IMG/VR virus record: IMGVR_UViG_3300048011_000414
Coordinates: 1 to 45,694 of that record
Source: a virus
Length of the DNA: 45,694 bases
Direction: 5' to 3' (one strand)
Positions within the stretch are counted from its first letter, which is position 1; each line of letters begins with the position of its first letter. A program made the translations under genes and the position numbers. Below are positions 25,301 to 33,361 of the stretch, piece by piece. The notes below the pieces were generated by a model that was not told the DNA's origin, made no database searches, and was given only the letters and a program-made list of their open reading frames with translations.

Positions 25301-28300
25301 ATAGTGACAACTTAAAAGCCGGTGACATTATATCACAAGGCGGTGGAACAAAGATTGCATACGTTGTAAAAATTATTAACTCGTCAAGTCCTTACAAAAT
25401 TACTGTAAGAACTTCTGACACATTTACAATTGGTAATGCAGCAGGAAATCGTTTAACCAGAACTATTGTTAATACAGGCGATTACACCAAAGACGAGCAA
25501 GCACAAGAAATAGTAACTATTGATACAATATTAAACACTGGTTATATTAATATTAAAGATCGTAGCATAACCTTTGATAAAATCCAAGATATGCCAGAAA
25601 AGACTGTTATTGGTCGTGCTGACATTGACTACGACGGTAATGATGAAGGCGCAGGTGAAAGCGGTATTACTAGAGCAATTTCGTTTAGTCAAATTGTCGA
25701 CGAAGGCGGAGCACTACAAGATAAAGACTTTGACAATGCTAATTTAGCAACAACAGAACTTGGTGTTGTTATTACTACTAATTACGAATTTACTGTAAGT
25801 AATGGACAAACTATTAGCCAAGTAGGTAATGCTAGTGCAACAGGTACGGTACAAGGCGATGTTAATACTGAAAATAGCGTTGTATTAATTAATGTAAGTG
25901 GCAACTTTAATACAACTGGACAGTTAACAGTAGGCGCAGGTGCTACACCTCTAAACGGCGGTTTTGATAATGATTTTGATATTATTCCAACTAGTATTCT
26001 TACAAGTCAAAACTTAATTGGACAAGCTCTTACTAAAGTTAGAGACGGAGTCTACGGAAGTACTCCAATTACAAGGTCAGCTGCTGGGGATAGTTTAATA
26101 AGAACTTTACGAAACGGCGACACACTAACTGCAATTGATAACTCATTAAACTTATCAGGTTGGGCTAGTGTAAAAGGTTTGATTGTAGATAATAAAAGAA
26201 TACTTGATACAAATGTAAGTAATCAACTAGTTGTTTATACTCCTGGTAAAGATAATACAGGTGAAAGTAATAGTATTGCATTTACCGTAGAAGGTACTAA
26301 ACCTGCAACTGAAACTGATCCTAACGAACACGTAATGAAAGTTCCACTGGCAAGTTTACAAGTTGGTACTAGCTATGTTGACAAAGATAAAGTTAACTAT
26401 GGTGGCTTTGCAAGTAACTTTATGCAAAACACAAGCGGTCTTACTAATGACACTCCATACATAGTTAGCCCTTGGGTGTTTACAAACTACATTCAAGCAC
26501 CTGGTGAGCTTGACGTTACCGGAACTGGTATTAGTATAGGTGCCGGAGGCAGACATAGCACAGCTGATCAGATTGCGCTAGTTGTAAACGGTGATGCTGA
26601 TGCATTACTTGTAGACAAAGATAAAATTACACTTAGTGCAACAGGTAGTGCTCGTATTACTGTTGAATCAGCTGCAACTAATGTGTTTAATACACTTAAT
26701 GTTAAAAACGGTGCTGACACTAAATTTAGTGTTGCTAATGCTACAGGTAATACTAGAGTATATGGTACACTACAAGTAGACGGTACTGTGGTTATGGCAG
26801 GCGGTATTGGTGTTGACAATTCGACCTTTAACGATAACTCTATTACTAGTACTGTAGGATTTGCATTTTATGCAGAAAACGATATTTTAATAGACGCAGG
26901 CGAAGACATCATTCTTAATGCAGATGGCGCTAATGTTATAATGCGTGATGATAGTATTGATAGTCTTAACTTTGATTTAACAAACAATGCACAAGTAATA
27001 ACAGCACAAGGTGCTTTAGAAATTACTAATGCTGGTTCAACTACTAAGGCAATTAAAGTTACTGCAACAGGTGACATTACATTAGATGCAGAAGGTGATA
27101 TTATACTTGATGCTAATGGTGCTGATTGGTTACTTAAAGATAATGGTAGTGAAATACTAAGCATTAAAAACAACGGTGGTAGTGTAACACTAGATGTTGA
27201 TACTGCTGACAAACTGTTTAGTATTACTGGTACAGACGGCAGTACTGCTGTAACTGCACTACAGATTGACATGTCAGACGAAGGTAAAGCAACCTTTAAC
27301 AAAAATGTTGTTGTTGGCGGCAATCTTAATGTAACTGGCAACTTCCAAGTTGACGGAAGTCTTACACTAGGTGATGCTGTAACTGATACCATTACTACAA
27401 ATGCTATCATTGCAGACGACACTCTTAAAATGAAAAGAGACGAGGACGGTGATGCTGGCTTTAATCTAGTAATTGAAAAATCTAGTGCAAGTGCTGAAAT
27501 TGGCGACACTATGGGTACTATTACATTCCAAATGAACAATAGTGCTAGTCAGGCAGGCAATGAAGATGCTATCCAGGCTAAAATTGAAGTTCGAGCAACT
27601 GATGTAAGCAATAGTAGTGAACGTAATCAAATTGTATTCTCAACTGCAAGCGGTACTACTGCTACAACTGACAGGTTTACAATTAGCGACAATATTACTG
27701 CTAGTGCAAATATTTTGTCAGATAGTACAGAAACAATTGGCGAGAGCGGTGATTACTGGAGTAAAGCATATATTACTGATACCTACGGTAATTTAAACGG
27801 TAATGTAAAAGATGCAGTTAGTACTGGATACAGTGTTGTAAGTATTGGTAGTGATAACCCACAATATACTACAGGTGGCAGAACTCCAGTAGAAAGCAAT
27901 TTCTCAGTATTCTACGGTAGAGTAGTTGGTCCAATTGAAGGTAATGCAGAAACTTCAACAACTTCAGAAACAGTAGAAACTGGATCTAGATCTAATAACG
28001 CAAATCATTACTTGACATTTGTAACTACTAATCATTCTACAAGACAAGGCTCAAGCGTATACACAGACAGTGGCATACGTTATAATCCAAGCACAGATAG
28101 AATGACACTAAGCGGTGTATTAGATATTACTGATACTACAGCATCTTCAAGTGCTAACGGAGATAACGGTGCGCTACGTTGTGAAGGTGGAGCAAGTATT
28201 GCAGGCAACGTATATGCAGGCGGATTCATTGGTAATGTTACTGGTAATGTAAGTGGTACAGCAGGTTCAGTAGCATTTAGCGACATAACAAGCAAACCGA

Positions 28301-28974
28301 CTACAGTATCTGGATACGGAATTACAGACATAGTAGCCCAATTTAGTGAAGGAACAGGTATTAACATTGCCGCTAATGGAACAATTAGTGCAGATTTAGG
28401 TAGTGTTACTGCTAATTCAGCAGATAATGTTAAGGTTACGAATACTAATACAAATGCTACATTCTTCCCCGTATTTGTTGATTCGGCAGGAGCCAGCGAA
28501 GCTGTATATAGTGATACTGCTAACTACACATATAATGCAAGTACAAACACGCTAACAGCAACAAACTTTAGCGGTACTGCAAGTAAAGCTAACTACGCTG
28601 ACTTGGCAGAGAAATACGTAGGCGATGTTGCTTACGAAGCAGGTACTGTTGTAGTGTTCGGCGGCGACGAAGAAATTACTGCATGTACAACAAAAGGCGA
28701 TCGCAAAGTTGCAGGAGTTGTTTCAACTGATCCAGCATACTTAATGAATAATGCATTAGAAGGTGATACAGTTCTTCCACTAGCACTAACAGGGCGTGTT
28801 CCTTGTAAGGTAATTGGTAGAGTAGAAAAAGGCGACATGCTTGTAACAAGCGGTGTTGCTGGATATGCTATAGTCGACAACGATCCTAAACTAGGTACTG
28901 TGATTGGTAAGGCAGTTGGCACAAAAGATGACGATGACAGAGGTATTGTTGAAGTTGTTGTAGGACGTATGTAA
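16321..28974 (+). CDS. Giant tail/fibre structural protein, 4217 residues
   Basis: One unbroken frame of 12.7 kb with CGGAG before ATG 16321. Residues 1-45 (INIGVEGNDGTGDSIRESFR, then NENFNELYAV) match a module that also opens the 29000 protein. A CxRDLGYI(I/V)DA motif recurs at Cys532, Cys856 and Cys1381, with a related YWVDALTYDILYGGND near 1011, as in VrlC-like giant proteins of marine T4-like phages. Two E1-FCCH-like beta repeats (HGFNTGEKVTVS, then HPFSTGDRITVSGAVGMTNL) lie at about 1825-1960. FYMSTDEDGFFRVGKFFEV is near 2498. Repeated DIILxADGANxxxxDD stretches lie at 3520-3610. The C-terminus (about 4090-4217, GRVPCKVIGRVEKGDMLVTS) resembles fibre-tip domains. It probably forms a large baseplate-attached fibre. 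Confidence 0.88.
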   Translation: MAKQDINIGVEGNDGTGDSIRESFRKTNENFNELYAVIGEGGQIQLTDLSGIAVESFENFPSTDSAPVLAGINNDTQGSELEFFRLVSDSFVDPTKEDSIEFDVSRIDDDGRPVIVVKNKKASLSSDPNPTLSANLNLGGKIAYNTAGDAQWAQIAEDEGYTEDDVLINKGFADKTYLKSTGSGTGSQLRVRTEDEVNTADYTYTINNFDSSGRIVIQNRYQDGTFIVGDGHGLDSAANGAPFIYETTGDSALDTSQSPSRSLTDTTEFPESKFHIRVVNDTTISIHPTESDATAGTNALSIAGGTGTQTLKDYYFQPDILQGDFLANEAIPRESAVRRQGDQMAGKLYLEDHPGELAGVGTPNGLEDLQAATKFYVDNTSFASNINIFVSTSGDDTQASTPPGKEGRSLAYAYRSVNAAARKAELLVEASPVEPGPYMQVIEYGATAATLQPSKVYSAGFDQALAPDYTDPVTGSTGEKLNLLVNKNKQFVVAETIAWVRSKIDAANADLTLIESDDDFKWKNFAYDEAICARDLGYIIDAARLDTLSGTNTNKLSRTSGLRYFSNSSGVLAATTQQSQTIATINKAKSLLESYILTNTDYSSEKLNTDYNQYFDVSLEDAPSAAVDVFVDKFDVVTGIIASEGESIPPLREGAPYVVKITNGGNDSVWQGQLNNTDLIPGKIVTGTRSKAVARIVSYDRDSNDGSNTDTLELILEEPFEFLVDGAERDIQNTQVANALGDILEFGNFVSTKQITLRVESGIYYEDYPIKVSSQVSVVGDEMRRAIIRPRNRVSQSKWANTYFYRDKYFDGLTLHNNTVTYEDEAIITLNGGAITAFKGDKLTQDNTFTYDETKCRRDLEYIITQSGFDITLGTNYNQITQGLAYQRDSGAFVQNNQLSQELAAVGFAGDKVGALDDVADNSIALARSNTYFDTVLDIIQNGNTNSNVVGTNNDITSTLIFPAPDGVDSNRVAARDRLRANRSFIQDDVDAFVKNDWGQFGSADLDTIKLQVGYWVDALTYDILYGGNDASTTQARLYFTDGSINISVNDQTTVAKAAERLGNIISDILTGTNVTRATGNSTAQVTTGADASNSEGSESAANVQIIENSVTNGVLPGSPTLPNVNWSSVAFRDAKTDIENNLADADPEVNIIDLTIEFIDSNTGVRATILEDVTNSTTVSIRYDDGYNPAGTDVSPSSPFNNSDPVVLNGVEQSGVTVSNIDTSNTIDYDMGWHYASDSLKPVSTNRELSLNNKGGRDVAADILRNNKINIQEEVYDWMDLQATAAVAAGFGTWAQVEVETVGPIVPVKGETLTQLTTGITGVVKNDPVITGGQATFTLVSPSGTFNLSNELTGSVSGSLGAGSVPTDLTVNKFSFTTKCYRDLGYIVDALVFDLSKGRNDQSMEVQGKYYEGAVEVGQEEITTQAISHVKAIANSLLNPAGAAAPTGTTITGWKLDQTIPQAESGASGIVDDLIDTIVYAFDVEYNPPKNNKDMDVFLMNDATIIRNCTVQGHGGFMTVLDPAGQILTKSPYIQTGSSFAQSVNEQSFRGGMFVDGFNGNMPLEIVEQKNGDPFRLYARSKRTQTQVLGNGVGHGLFERRPQLPAPIWINGIRYQVNSIVNHDLENGTAELILDKNSGVRDGNEQGTGWLGPVTGYSRLGGTKTPIYGQPNNYPTILQTAGNRSQLGNDFTQINDLGYGLLVTNTGLSEMVGMFTYYCHAAYYANNGSEIRSVGGSNAYGNFGLVAAGSDPNEVPAAGSLAYDTIQTAKVYVNEDAQFLGDAEQSFVYVYDTNFIPLPEGEIDITFDERQLIKDLDIASVQLEITGHGFNTGEKVTVSNSTFNNSVTLENASSVTSILTVTGHPFSTGDRITVSGAVGMTNLNDDHFVRSIDSDTFTIHNSSAGAANNTDLVTLTGTYSTNSGTITYDIASALNGDFFVKAVDSNNFTLHATLADTLTNTGKPTLIGTWGEDGVVYPADEQGSTVGKFEVVNVVSAFNEDGIPSVNQQVLTLSDNVTAYWNDTVTQENTGAVGSVAYPQRTAQGVDGNGNPNFVGGTELIITQADGATPFNLTDNIKIETVWDGEESTSFSDAVTIISKDESDDTSNLPLEGGNGTVWKLSFSNQTNDENASTGGLTYPLFGGESVTIRQRAKFMLDNIDTLPARPSTALLFEESETVYRTLSFDEKPISTFGDTADQELPNGYRVVLFDANYDYITPTVGYDHYESQVKIELASDLSSSIDLDDTIVQGSASGTINFISSNADGFTVLYVTKWNGTSFTTGSTLTIAGSPLAGSTPVTITEFSSTSTFGATAGDTLIALTSPIADADSQSRISNGDMITGWKDRVHTVLGYHDGEGNSYPSTRPSSLLTGFPYIELDPTPKVDKNTQAGPTPPNTGIARPVTLNHGKNPVRLSIGIPAAEPTEITVNISLTRATGHDFSNIGTGGFNTTNYPNVILGQPSQDKTKNFHLQKDGEELGAGDTTAQVWERNKGRVFYMSTDEDGFFRVGKFFEVDQGTGTVKFEAQINISGLDGLGFRDGETISKFTGDSGMTPVDNSTVPTSYSVEQYIDRRLGWDRNMNKKAATLGDGFLPQKNPILTPVLDVDDNPTHYINLQNGRIIQMNEPIDDLDGTNKQYVDNRIFSNDEIQELADVELNDIGYSNDYGKNDLMMMTGNRRVYVKVDDGAPQNWDIGDLITGTVTQTAAYVEDVQQKTLDNGVEVWILTYRPRQIVTLTTSGANENLNDLGLQRGYYIRQANTGARGYVIWSQDQSSTNDAILKTQGNEVQLIEVSGTFSTNVADVLTLEPLVGADVVTTVYPTNVVVETVRDFESEKIENSAGSYGQTTGGSDGAPVTTMLEFANASEQDDEYTSEEPGHPDRSDINLELTRVRGTKDPITGDVTDGGRTLINLQLQDEAVIDSDVNNEADIQQSKLLMNNAPILSSSAASFEDASTLGQRTKQANQGLAAFDATTFAEDQIWTLVGSGAANFTDSDNLKAGDIISQGGGTKIAYVVKIINSSSPYKITVRTSDTFTIGNAAGNRLTRTIVNTGDYTKDEQAQEIVTIDTILNTGYINIKDRSITFDKIQDMPEKTVIGRADIDYDGNDEGAGESGITRAISFSQIVDEGGALQDKDFDNANLATTELGVVITTNYEFTVSNGQTISQVGNASATGTVQGDVNTENSVVLINVSGNFNTTGQLTVGAGATPLNGGFDNDFDIIPTSILTSQNLIGQALTKVRDGVYGSTPITRSAAGDSLIRTLRNGDTLTAIDNSLNLSGWASVKGLIVDNKRILDTNVSNQLVVYTPGKDNTGESNSIAFTVEGTKPATETDPNEHVMKVPLASLQVGTSYVDKDKVNYGGFASNFMQNTSGLTNDTPYIVSPWVFTNYIQAPGELDVTGTGISIGAGGRHSTADQIALVVNGDADALLVDKDKITLSATGSARITVESAATNVFNTLNVKNGADTKFSVANATGNTRVYGTLQVDGTVVMAGGIGVDNSTFNDNSITSTVGFAFYAENDILIDAGEDIILNADGANVIMRDDSIDSLNFDLTNNAQVITAQGALEITNAGSTTKAIKVTATGDITLDAEGDIILDANGADWLLKDNGSEILSIKNNGGSVTLDVDTADKLFSITGTDGSTAVTALQIDMSDEGKATFNKNVVVGGNLNVTGNFQVDGSLTLGDAVTDTITTNAIIADDTLKMKRDEDGDAGFNLVIEKSSASAEIGDTMGTITFQMNNSASQAGNEDAIQAKIEVRATDVSNSSERNQIVFSTASGTTATTDRFTISDNITASANILSDSTETIGESGDYWSKAYITDTYGNLNGNVKDAVSTGYSVVSIGSDNPQYTTGGRTPVESNFSVFYGRVVGPIEGNAETSTTSETVETGSRSNNANHYLTFVTTNHSTRQGSSVYTDSGIRYNPSTDRMTLSGVLDITDTTASSSANGDNGALRCEGGASIAGNVYAGGFIGNVTGNVSGTAGSVAFSDITSKPTTVSGYGITDIVAQFSEGTGINIAANGTISADLGSVTANSADNVKVTNTNTNATFFPVFVDSAGASEAVYSDTANYTYNASTNTLTATNFSGTASKANYADLAEKYVGDVAYEAGTVVVFGGDEEITACTTKGDRKVAGVVSTDPAYLMNNALEGDTVLPLALTGRVPCKVIGRVEKGDMLVTSGVAGYAIVDNDPKLGTVIGKAVGTKDDDDRGIVEVVVGRM

Positions 28975-28981
28975 TAAATAT
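28973..28981 (+). promoter_or_regulatory. Late-type promoter element AATAAATAT
   Basis: It overlaps the stop of the giant gene and precedes ATG 29000 by 18 bases, with a GCGGAGA ribosome-binding site between. Confidence 0.6.
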
Positions 28982-28999
28982 AGTAAAGCGGAGACTAAT

Positions 29000-29725
29000 A
29001 TGGCACTAAAAACTATAAACCTTGGTAGCGTAGCAAACGACGGTACTGGTGATGATTTAAGAGAAGCATTTGACAAGGTTGTTTTTAACTTTGCTGAACT
29101 AGATACTAGGACACCAGAAGCAACTACTGTTGTAAATCTTGGTTCGGGCGAAGGGTTGTATGCTAGTAAAAGTGATGCCGAATTACAATTTAAATCTTTA
29201 GTAGGCGGTAACAATGTTACGCTATTATCAGATGCAAATGAATTAACTATTGATGTTGATGCTGGTGTAACACAATTTGTTGTTGCCGGTGACACAGGAA
29301 GTTTAGTTGTAACTGAAAATACGACATTTACTATCCAAGGCGGAACATCAATTACTACTACTAGAGATGGTAATAACATTAGAATTGATTCTAGTGCGTT
29401 AACTAAACTTGAAGATGATCCTGCACCAAAATTAAGTTCTGGATTGAATGCAGATGGCTTTAATTTAGGTAATGTAGGGTTAATTAATGCTACAACTGTT
29501 ACAGCAAACTTTAACGGTAACTTAACAGGACTAGTGCATGGCATTGATATTCGTGATTTAAACGAATACAAAGAAGCCGACAATAGTTGGAACTTTGGCG
29601 GTATTACTCCTACTACAGTTACTAACTTGTGGGATTTTTTGTTTGCTACAACTAACGTAGACTTTGGTAGTATAGCGGGCAATAACGTAAACGTAAGTTT
29701 AGATCTTGGTACAATTAACATCTAA
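29000..29725 (+). CDS. Structural protein sharing the DGTGDxxRxxF N-terminal module
   Basis: 241 residues. Residues 5-35 (INLGSVANDGTGDDLREAF then DKVVFNFAEL) are clearly homologous to the start of the 4217-residue protein. The remainder is beta-rich fibre-type sequence with Thr, Gly, Asn and Asp abundant, including LKLEDDPAPKLSSGLNADGF-like segments. It could be a short fibre or adaptor docking at the same site as the giant protein. It has its own late element and the next gene starts 37 bases on. Confidence 0.8.
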   Translation: MALKTINLGSVANDGTGDDLREAFDKVVFNFAELDTRTPEATTVVNLGSGEGLYASKSDAELQFKSLVGGNNVTLLSDANELTIDVDAGVTQFVVAGDTGSLVVTENTTFTIQGGTSITTTRDGNNIRIDSSALTKLEDDPAPKLSSGLNADGFNLGNVGLINATTVTANFNGNLTGLVHGIDIRDLNEYKEADNSWNFGGITPTTVTNLWDFLFATTNVDFGSIAGNNVNVSLDLGTINI

Positions 29726-29731
29726 TTTTTC

Positions 29732-29740
29732 GATAAATAT
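29732..29740 (+). promoter_or_regulatory. Late-type promoter element GATAAATAT
   Basis: It lies 23 bases before ATG 29763; an AAAGGA ribosome-binding site follows in the leader. Confidence 0.6.
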
Positions 29741-29762
29741 TGCTATATAAAGGAAATCCTGT

Positions 29763-32708
29763 ATGGCATTGTGGACAGCAAAAAATAATATATTATTACG
29801 AAGCATAGAAGAAGGCAAGACACTTCGAGCTGCAAAATCCGGTGAAACACGTTCAACCGAGTTACTTCCTATTGATTTAGAAGTTGATACAGGAGCAACG
29901 CTTGAAATTATTAGCGGAAGTTTGCCTCCTGGACTGCAAATAAAAGAAAAAACAATACAAGGAACGCCACTTGAAGTAGCACGTGAAACAGAATTTAAAT
30001 TTGTTGTACGTGCAACTAAAGACAGCGAAATAGACGACAGAACATTTAAAATAAATGTTAGTGGTGCTGATAAGCCTATATGGGAAACTAGTGCAGGAAT
30101 ACTGCCTATAGGTAAAAATGATACATTTTATATACTAGACAACAGTCCAATAGATTTTCAGTTAATTGCAAACGATAGCGATATTGAAGCTGGACAAACA
30201 CTAGAATACTTTATTGCTAGTGGAGACGGAGAATTACCTCCTGGAATTGAATTAACTAGAGATGGCAAAATTGTTGGCGTAGTAGATCCTGTTCTTGCTA
30301 TCGATGTACTAGCAAATAGTGGCTATTACGATAGCAACCCTTACGGAACATTTCCTTTTGATTTTGGTGTAAGAAGTGCTAACGGTTATGACAGTTTTTA
30401 CTATGATACAGAATTTTATGATAAAAGCATTGCTACAAAGTCGCCTAAAAAACTAAACAGAAACTATCAGTTCCGTGTTAGTATTAGTGATGGCGATACA
30501 ATTGAAAAACGTTTATTTAGAATATTTGTTGTAGGTGATGACTTTTTACGTGCAGACAACACAATTATGCAGGCAGGCAACGAGTTATTTGGTGCAGACG
30601 CTTCACACGTTAGAACTCCAGTTTGGTTAACTCCTGCAGATTTAGGCTATCGAAGAGCGAATAACTTTCTTACATTATACTTAGATATAATTGATTCTAG
30701 TTCTATTGTAGGATTTGTGAACTATAGTTTAAGAGACTTTAACGACGACGGAACTCCGAGTATTATTCCTCCAGGTACTGAACTAGACACCGGCAGTGGA
30801 GAGATTGCAGGAATTGTTCCTTATCAGCCAAGTGTTACTAAAGAATATAAATTTACTATAAGGGCAACACGTTATACAGATATTCCAAATAATTCTAAGC
30901 AATTAAGTTTTACAACTTACGAAGAAACGTTTCCACAAACAAGAACTCCGGCTAAAAAATTAATAGCAAATAGACAGTATCAAATTTTAACTACTGAGAA
31001 TACAGATTTTACAGAAGTTGGTGCATCTATTAATGAAACTGGAACAAACTTTGTTGCTGCTGGTCCAGCAAGTGGAGTAGGTACAGCAAAACAACTTAAC
31101 ACATATATTTTACGTATTAAAAAGAATTCAGATTTAAAACAGTTAAAGAATGAAACATTTAATATTAAAGGAACAATTTTTGAGATAACAGAAATTAACA
31201 ATGCAAACCAATTATATGATGTTATAACATTATCTAAACCTTTAGATGCATACTTAAAACCAGATGTAACATTTACTAAAACTGTTGTTGACGGTGCTAG
31301 AGAAGATACTAATTCAGCATACAAAGATAAAACATTTACAGTTAACTTATTAGGCGAAGTTGATTCTAGGATTGTTTGGAATAGTCCTGCACAATTAGGA
31401 ACAATTAATGCAAACTTAGTTAGTACATTTAGTGTAGATGCAACTACAAGCGTAACTAATGCAATAGTAAGATACTTTAAAACCCAAGGTAGGTTGCCTC
31501 CAGGATTAGAACTTGCCCTTGATGGCGAAATATTTGGTAAGGTACAACAGTTTGGCGAAAATTATTATCGTAGTTTTTGGAAAACTGGAAGAGACTATGT
31601 TGCCAATGATATTATTAAAGTAGGCACACAAAAATATAAATGTCTAATTGCACACACTTCGTCACATGATTTCATATCTGACAGTGCTAAGTGGGAGGAA
31701 TATACAGGATTTGCTGTTAGTGGATTAACTGTAATTGATAATAATGATTTAATACTAGACGGTAATGTAACAACTATAGATAAAAGTTATACATTTACAG
31801 TGCAAGCAGAAGATCAGTTTGGATATAGTGCAACTACTAAAACATTTACAATAGCAGTTAACGACCCTAATGATTTAACATTTAGCAATTTAATTGTAAA
31901 ACCTTTCTTGAAAACAGATCAAAAATTCTTATATAATAGTTTTATTAGTGATCCAGTAATATTTGATCCTTCATATATCTATCGTCCAAATGACACAGAA
32001 TTTGGTTTACAAAAAGAACCAAAGATGTTAGTTTATGCAGGTATTGAAAATGTTGGAATGGAAAAATTTGTTGCAGCGGCTTCTAAAAATCATAAGAAGA
32101 AACAGTTTCAACTTGGCGATACTAAGACAGCAGTAGCATACGAACCAGGAACGAAAAATCCTATATACGAAGTCGTATACATAGATGTAATTGATCCTTT
32201 GGAGCCAAGCAGTGGAAAGACTAAACAAAGTATTAATATTAAAACAAAAAATGACAGACTTATAAACAGTATTCAATACCAAGATAAAGATAATACATCA
32301 GATGTAGGAGTAGGCGAACCTTACAAATTTAGACCTATCACAAACACTCTAAAGATTGATAGTGATGCAATAAGTATTGACGAAAACACGCAAAGTAAAA
32401 AGTATATTAGTAATATAACTAATATGCGTGATAGAATACAGGCCGTAGGAGTAACTGACGGCAACTTTTTACCGTTGTGGATGAGAACTCCGCAAGAAAA
32501 TAATATTGAAGCATTGGGATATACACCAGCAATAGTACTTACATATTGTAAGCCCGGAACTGCTAATAATATTCTATTAAATATAAAAAATAGTAATTTT
32601 GATTTTACTCAAATTAATTTTACAATAGACAGATACATAATTGATAGCACAAAGGGCAATAGTGATGAGCAGTATATACTATTCGCAAATTATGATTATA
32701 ATATTTAA
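29763..32708 (+). CDS. Structural protein with putative Ig (He_PIG-like) repeats
   Basis: 981 residues. At least four copies of the LPPGLxLxxxGxIxG signature of putative-Ig domains occur: SGSLPPGLQIKEKTIQGTP (about 52), GELPPGIELTRDGKIVGVV (about 157), IPPGTELDTGSGEIAGIVP (about 337) and RLPPGLELALDGEIFGKV (about 576). Each is followed by a beta-sandwich-like segment ending in FxxxVxAxD/TKD-type strands. Such repeats bind surface carbohydrate or build stalks in phage tails and adhesins. The C-terminal 300 residues lack the repeat and are more basic. It probably forms an accessory fibre or baseplate spike. Confidence 0.82.
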   Translation: MALWTAKNNILLRSIEEGKTLRAAKSGETRSTELLPIDLEVDTGATLEIISGSLPPGLQIKEKTIQGTPLEVARETEFKFVVRATKDSEIDDRTFKINVSGADKPIWETSAGILPIGKNDTFYILDNSPIDFQLIANDSDIEAGQTLEYFIASGDGELPPGIELTRDGKIVGVVDPVLAIDVLANSGYYDSNPYGTFPFDFGVRSANGYDSFYYDTEFYDKSIATKSPKKLNRNYQFRVSISDGDTIEKRLFRIFVVGDDFLRADNTIMQAGNELFGADASHVRTPVWLTPADLGYRRANNFLTLYLDIIDSSSIVGFVNYSLRDFNDDGTPSIIPPGTELDTGSGEIAGIVPYQPSVTKEYKFTIRATRYTDIPNNSKQLSFTTYEETFPQTRTPAKKLIANRQYQILTTENTDFTEVGASINETGTNFVAAGPASGVGTAKQLNTYILRIKKNSDLKQLKNETFNIKGTIFEITEINNANQLYDVITLSKPLDAYLKPDVTFTKTVVDGAREDTNSAYKDKTFTVNLLGEVDSRIVWNSPAQLGTINANLVSTFSVDATTSVTNAIVRYFKTQGRLPPGLELALDGEIFGKVQQFGENYYRSFWKTGRDYVANDIIKVGTQKYKCLIAHTSSHDFISDSAKWEEYTGFAVSGLTVIDNNDLILDGNVTTIDKSYTFTVQAEDQFGYSATTKTFTIAVNDPNDLTFSNLIVKPFLKTDQKFLYNSFISDPVIFDPSYIYRPNDTEFGLQKEPKMLVYAGIENVGMEKFVAAASKNHKKKQFQLGDTKTAVAYEPGTKNPIYEVVYIDVIDPLEPSSGKTKQSINIKTKNDRLINSIQYQDKDNTSDVGVGEPYKFRPITNTLKIDSDAISIDENTQSKKYISNITNMRDRIQAVGVTDGNFLPLWMRTPQENNIEALGYTPAIVLTYCKPGTANNILLNIKNSNFDFTQINFTIDRYIIDSTKGNSDEQYILFANYDYNI

Positions 32709-32711
32709 CGA

Positions 32712-32720
32712 GATAAATAC
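32712..32720 (+). promoter_or_regulatory. Late-type promoter element GATAAATAC
   Basis: Exact match 4 bases after the stop of the Ig-repeat gene and 21 bases before ATG 32741, with AGGAGAA as ribosome-binding site. Confidence 0.65.
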
Positions 32721-32740
32721 TGCACTAGGAGAAGAATAAT

Positions 32741-33361
32741 ATGTCAATTGTACCAGCAGACAATCCAATTAGCACAACAGACTTAGATACAGAATTTCCT
32801 GTACCAGGTCAAGATAACGATAGCCAAGGGTTTCGTGATAACTTTACGGTTATTAACGAGAATTTCGCTGCATCTAAAGCAAGATTAGAAGACTTAGAAA
32901 CTTATACCGTAAGGAACGAAGTAAATAATACATTTTTGCCGTTGTCAGATGGCGGAACAGCAAGACTTATTAATCCTACACTACAAAACCAAACAGAAGT
33001 AAAATATGATATTGGTGATGTAGCAACAAACGCTACTGTTAATTTTAGTGGTGCAGAAGCAGGAAACTACCAAACTATTGTAATGACTGATGATACTGAA
33101 TTAACAATCGATGCTGCAACAGTACATGATTCAGGCTATTACGGAAAAATTACACTTCATATTACTGCAACTGGCAGTACACATAACTTAACATGGGACA
33201 ATAGTTTAACTATTAAGTTTGATAACGAAAGTGAAGATTTTTGGAATAGAGATACGACAGGTATAAGCACTATTACAACTGATGATGTTCATATTATCGA
33301 ACTATGGACTTATCAAGGTTCAACTACATACTACGCAAAATATGTTGGAAGTTTTAACTAA
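32741..33361 (+). CDS. Structural protein, third member of the docking-module set
   Basis: 206 residues. Residues 25-52 (DNDSQGFRDNFTVINENFAA, then SKARLEDLE) are a diverged form of the DGTGDxxRxxF...NFNEL module at the start of the 16321 and 29000 proteins. The C-terminal part (VNFSGAEAGNYQTIVMTDDT and following) is a predicted beta-helix or fibre tip. It is placed at the end of the tail block, with its stop overlapping the next ATG by one base. Likely a short fibre or fibre-associated protein. Confidence 0.78.
   Translation: MSIVPADNPISTTDLDTEFPVPGQDNDSQGFRDNFTVINENFAASKARLEDLETYTVRNEVNNTFLPLSDGGTARLINPTLQNQTEVKYDIGDVATNATVNFSGAEAGNYQTIVMTDDTELTIDAATVHDSGYYGKITLHITATGSTHNLTWDNSLTIKFDNESEDFWNRDTTGISTITTDDVHIIELWTYQGSTTYYAKYVGSFN

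Noticed and set aside
28891-29721. 276-residue minus-strand frame opposite the 29000 tail gene
   Set aside because: It mirrors a Thr/Asn/Asp-rich coding frame, with the Val/Leu/Ser-rich composition expected of an antisense shadow; no ribosome-binding site.
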